From JAAFHS01 sp031396505 (GTDB taxonomy: Bacteria; Pseudomonadota; Alphaproteobacteria; Rhodobacterales; Rhodobacteraceae), in the NCBI GenBank assembly GCA_031396505.1, contig JANNKX010000168.1, positions 1 through 22,701 of the forward strand: 22,701 nucleotides of DNA. The letters are read 5' to 3'. The first letter of the stretch is position 1; each line of letters opens with the position of its first letter. The notes beneath the pieces are model-generated. The model worked only from the letters and a program-made list of their open reading frames with translations. It was not told the DNA's origin and searched no databases. Of the stretch, positions 21,063-22,701 are shown in pieces. The position numbers were made by a program, and so were the translations under genes.

Positions 21063-22394
21063 ATGACAGATATTCTTCACATCATCGGCGGCGGCATGGC
21101 AGGGGCCGAGGCGGCCTGGCAGGCGGCCGAAATGGGCGTGCCCGTGGTCATCCACGAAATGCGCCCCAAGGTTGGCACGTTCGCGCATCGCACGGGCAGT
21201 CTGGCGGAAATGGTGTGTTCCAATTCCTTCCGATCTGATGATGACGAGCGGAATGCCGTGGGCCTGCTGCATTGGGAAATGGGGGCTGCGGGGGGAATTA
21301 TCATGGAAACCGCCCGCGCGCACCGCCTGCCTGCGGGGGGTGCTTTGGCCGTGGACCGTGATCCGTTCGCCGAGGCCGTTACGGCGCGCATTACGGCGCA
21401 TCCACTTATTTCTGTTTCGTATGAAGAGATTACGATGCTTCCTTCAGGCGGCCACTGGATCATTGCCACTGGCCCCCTCACCAGTGGTACATTGGCGGAA
21501 AGTATCCGTGCGGAAACCGGAGCGGACGCTTTGGCGTTTTTTGATGCCATCGCGCCGATTGTCTATGCCGAGTCGATCGACATGTCTGTCGCGTGGCTGC
21601 AATCGCGCTATGACAAGGGCGAGACGGTCGAGGAACAGCAGGCCTACATCAACTGCCCGATGACCAAAGCCGAATATGAGGCGTTCATCGATGCCCTGCT
21701 GGCGGCGGATAAGACCGAGTTCCACGAAGGCGAGACGGCGGGCTACTTCGACGGTTGCCTGCCGATCGAGGTGATGGCAGAACGCGGGCGCGAAACGCTG
21801 CGCTTTGGCCCGATGAAACCCGTGGGCCTGACCAATGCACATGATCCGCGGGTAAAACCCTATGCCGTCGTCCAGTTGCGACGCGATAACAAACTGGGGA
21901 CGCTTTTCAACATCGTGGGTTTTCAGACCAAGATGAAGTATGGCGCGCAAAGCACTGTTCTGAAGATGATTCCCGGTTTGCACGATGCCAGCTTTGCGAG
22001 GCTGGGCGGCATCCATCGAAACACATTCATCAACTCGCCGACCCTGCTTGACGATCAGATGCGCCTGAAATCACGCCCCAACATCCGCTTTGCCGGGCAG
22101 ATCACCGGCGTCGAAGGCTATGTCGAAAGTGCCGCGATGGGTCTGCTGGCCGGACGCATGGCCGCGGCCGAGATCATGGGGCGCAGTCTGCCCCCGCCGC
22201 CGCATGAAACCGCGATGGGATCGCTGATCCGCCACATCACCGGTGGGGCCGAGGCCAAGACGTTTCAACCGATGAATGTGAACTTCGGCCTGTTCCCCCC
22301 GATCGATGCCAAAGGTGGCCGCCGTGGCCGCAAGGACCGCTACAAAGCCTATACCGACCGTGCCAAGGCGGCCTTCACGGCATGGCTTTCGTAA
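21063..22394 (+). CDS. trmFO: Folate/FAD-dependent tRNA (uracil-54-C5)-methyltransferase TrmFO
   Basis: Makes ribothymidine at position 54 of the tRNA T-loop, using methylenetetrahydrofolate as carbon donor and FADH2 as reductant. The 443-residue length is typical. The N-terminal FAD-binding loop is IIGGGMAGAEAAW (7-19), followed by VVIHEMRP. Cys52 in MVCSNSFRSDD and Cys232 in FDGCLPIEVMAERG correspond to the two functional cysteines of the Bacillus enzyme. The C-terminal GLFPPID is also diagnostic. It has no clear Shine-Dalgarno and starts 9 bases after the preceding stop, so it may depend on upstream translation. Its 3' end overlaps the gluQ start by 13 bases. Confidence 0.96.
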   Translation: MTDILHIIGGGMAGAEAAWQAAEMGVPVVIHEMRPKVGTFAHRTGSLAEMVCSNSFRSDDDERNAVGLLHWEMGAAGGIIMETARAHRLPAGGALAVDRDPFAEAVTARITAHPLISVSYEEITMLPSGGHWIIATGPLTSGTLAESIRAETGADALAFFDAIAPIVYAESIDMSVAWLQSRYDKGETVEEQQAYINCPMTKAEYEAFIDALLAADKTEFHEGETAGYFDGCLPIEVMAERGRETLRFGPMKPVGLTNAHDPRVKPYAVVQLRRDNKLGTLFNIVGFQTKMKYGAQSTVLKMIPGLHDASFARLGGIHRNTFINSPTLLDDQMRLKSRPNIRFAGQITGVEGYVESAAMGLLAGRMAAAEIMGRSLPPPPHETAMGSLIRHITGGAEAKTFQPMNVNFGLFPPIDAKGGRRGRKDRYKAYTDRAKAAFTAWLS

Positions 22395-22701
22395 CCCGCT
22401 TTGCGCCATCGCCGACCGGGCCGCTGCATCTGGGGCATGCCTATTCCGCGATCCTCGGCTTTGATATGGCAATGCGGGAGGGCGGCGAATGGTTGCTGCG
22501 GATCGAGGATATTGACCAAAGCAGGTCGCGGTCCGAATGGGAGGCGCAGATTTACGACGATCTGCAATGGCTTGGCCTTTGGTGGCCAGAGCCGGTTTTG
22601 CGGCAATCGGCGCGGTCCGCCGCCTATGCTGACGGGCTTCGACGCGTCAACGCCGTCGCAGATATACTCTATCGTTGCGATTGCTCGCGCGCGGACATTG
22701 C
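22382..22701 (+). CDS. gluQ: Glutamyl-Q tRNA(Asp) synthetase GluQRS (3' end cut by window edge)
   Basis: A class I synthetase paralogue that attaches glutamate to the queuosine at position 34 of tRNA(Asp), without using the acceptor stem. I translated the 106 codons present from the ATG at 22382. TRFAPSPTGPLHLGHAYSAI contains the HIGH-like HLGH ATP-binding motif (about residues 16-19). LLRIEDIDQSR and DDLQWLGLWWPEP follow, then the zinc-site start YRCDCSRADI. The very short N terminus and the CDCSR motif are those of GluQRS rather than GltX. It starts inside the last codons of trmFO, in another frame. About two thirds of the protein lies beyond the window. Confidence 0.93.
   Translation, partial: MAFVTRFAPSPTGPLHLGHAYSAILGFDMAMREGGEWLLRIEDIDQSRSRSEWEAQIYDDLQWLGLWWPEPVLRQSARSAAYADGLRRVNAVADILYRCDCSRADI

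Overview
This window reads as core chromosome of an alphaproteobacterium, most likely family Rhodobacteraceae (roseobacter side). The reasons are the high GC content, the order purL-bolA-(small membrane gene)-CGFS glutaredoxin, coiled-coil gene-zapA next to a divergent transketolase gene, ccmF-ccmH followed by a PaaG-like hydratase, a Usg-family gene, and gyrA-(two small genes)-trmFO-gluQ. The genus cannot be settled by reading alone. I see no transposase, prophage, CRISPR array, rRNA or tRNA. Nearly every base belongs to a recognisable gene, and nothing here looks like a large undescribed system.

Layout. 1-1383 (minus): a MAPEG membrane protein, a YciI/DGPF protein and an ECF42-type sigma factor cut by the left edge. 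1554-4741 (plus): purL, bolA, a small membrane-anchored protein and a monothiol glutaredoxin, the last three chained by overlapping stops and starts. 4870-5764 (minus): a coiled-coil protein and zapA, diverging from tkt (5954-7972, plus). 7961-9657 (minus): DUF808, DoxX and DUF2934 proteins; the last gene collides tail-to-tail with tkt. 9773-11358 (plus): a 47-residue membrane microprotein, gap, and a 55-residue DUF1127-like protein, with strong intrinsic terminators after gap and after the small gene. 11416-14686 (minus): ccmF, ccmH and a PaaG-like enoyl-CoA hydratase/isomerase. 14829-17337: an Lrp/AsnC regulator (minus) divergent from arginase and ornithine cyclodeaminase (plus). 17393-17662 (minus): a Usg-family protein. 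17855-22701 (plus): gyrA, two short genes, trmFO and the first part of gluQ.

How the genes work together. Several units make functional sense. BolA and the CGFS glutaredoxin form a known Fe-S/iron-handling pair. CcmF and CcmH are late cytochrome c maturation factors. The arginase/ornithine cyclodeaminase pair converts arginine to urea and then to proline and ammonia, with a divergent Lrp-type regulator as the likely local control. TrmFO and GluQ both modify tRNA. tkt and gap serve central carbon flow.

The points most worth a second look are small: a perfect 9-bp-arm palindrome inside the signal-peptide codons of ccmH, two back-to-back AT-rich palindromes in the purL/MAPEG intergenic region, an 18-bp perfect palindrome over the zapA stop codon, an unlisted microprotein gene before gap, a candidate Lrp operator, and three 11-bp tandem units between ocd and usg.
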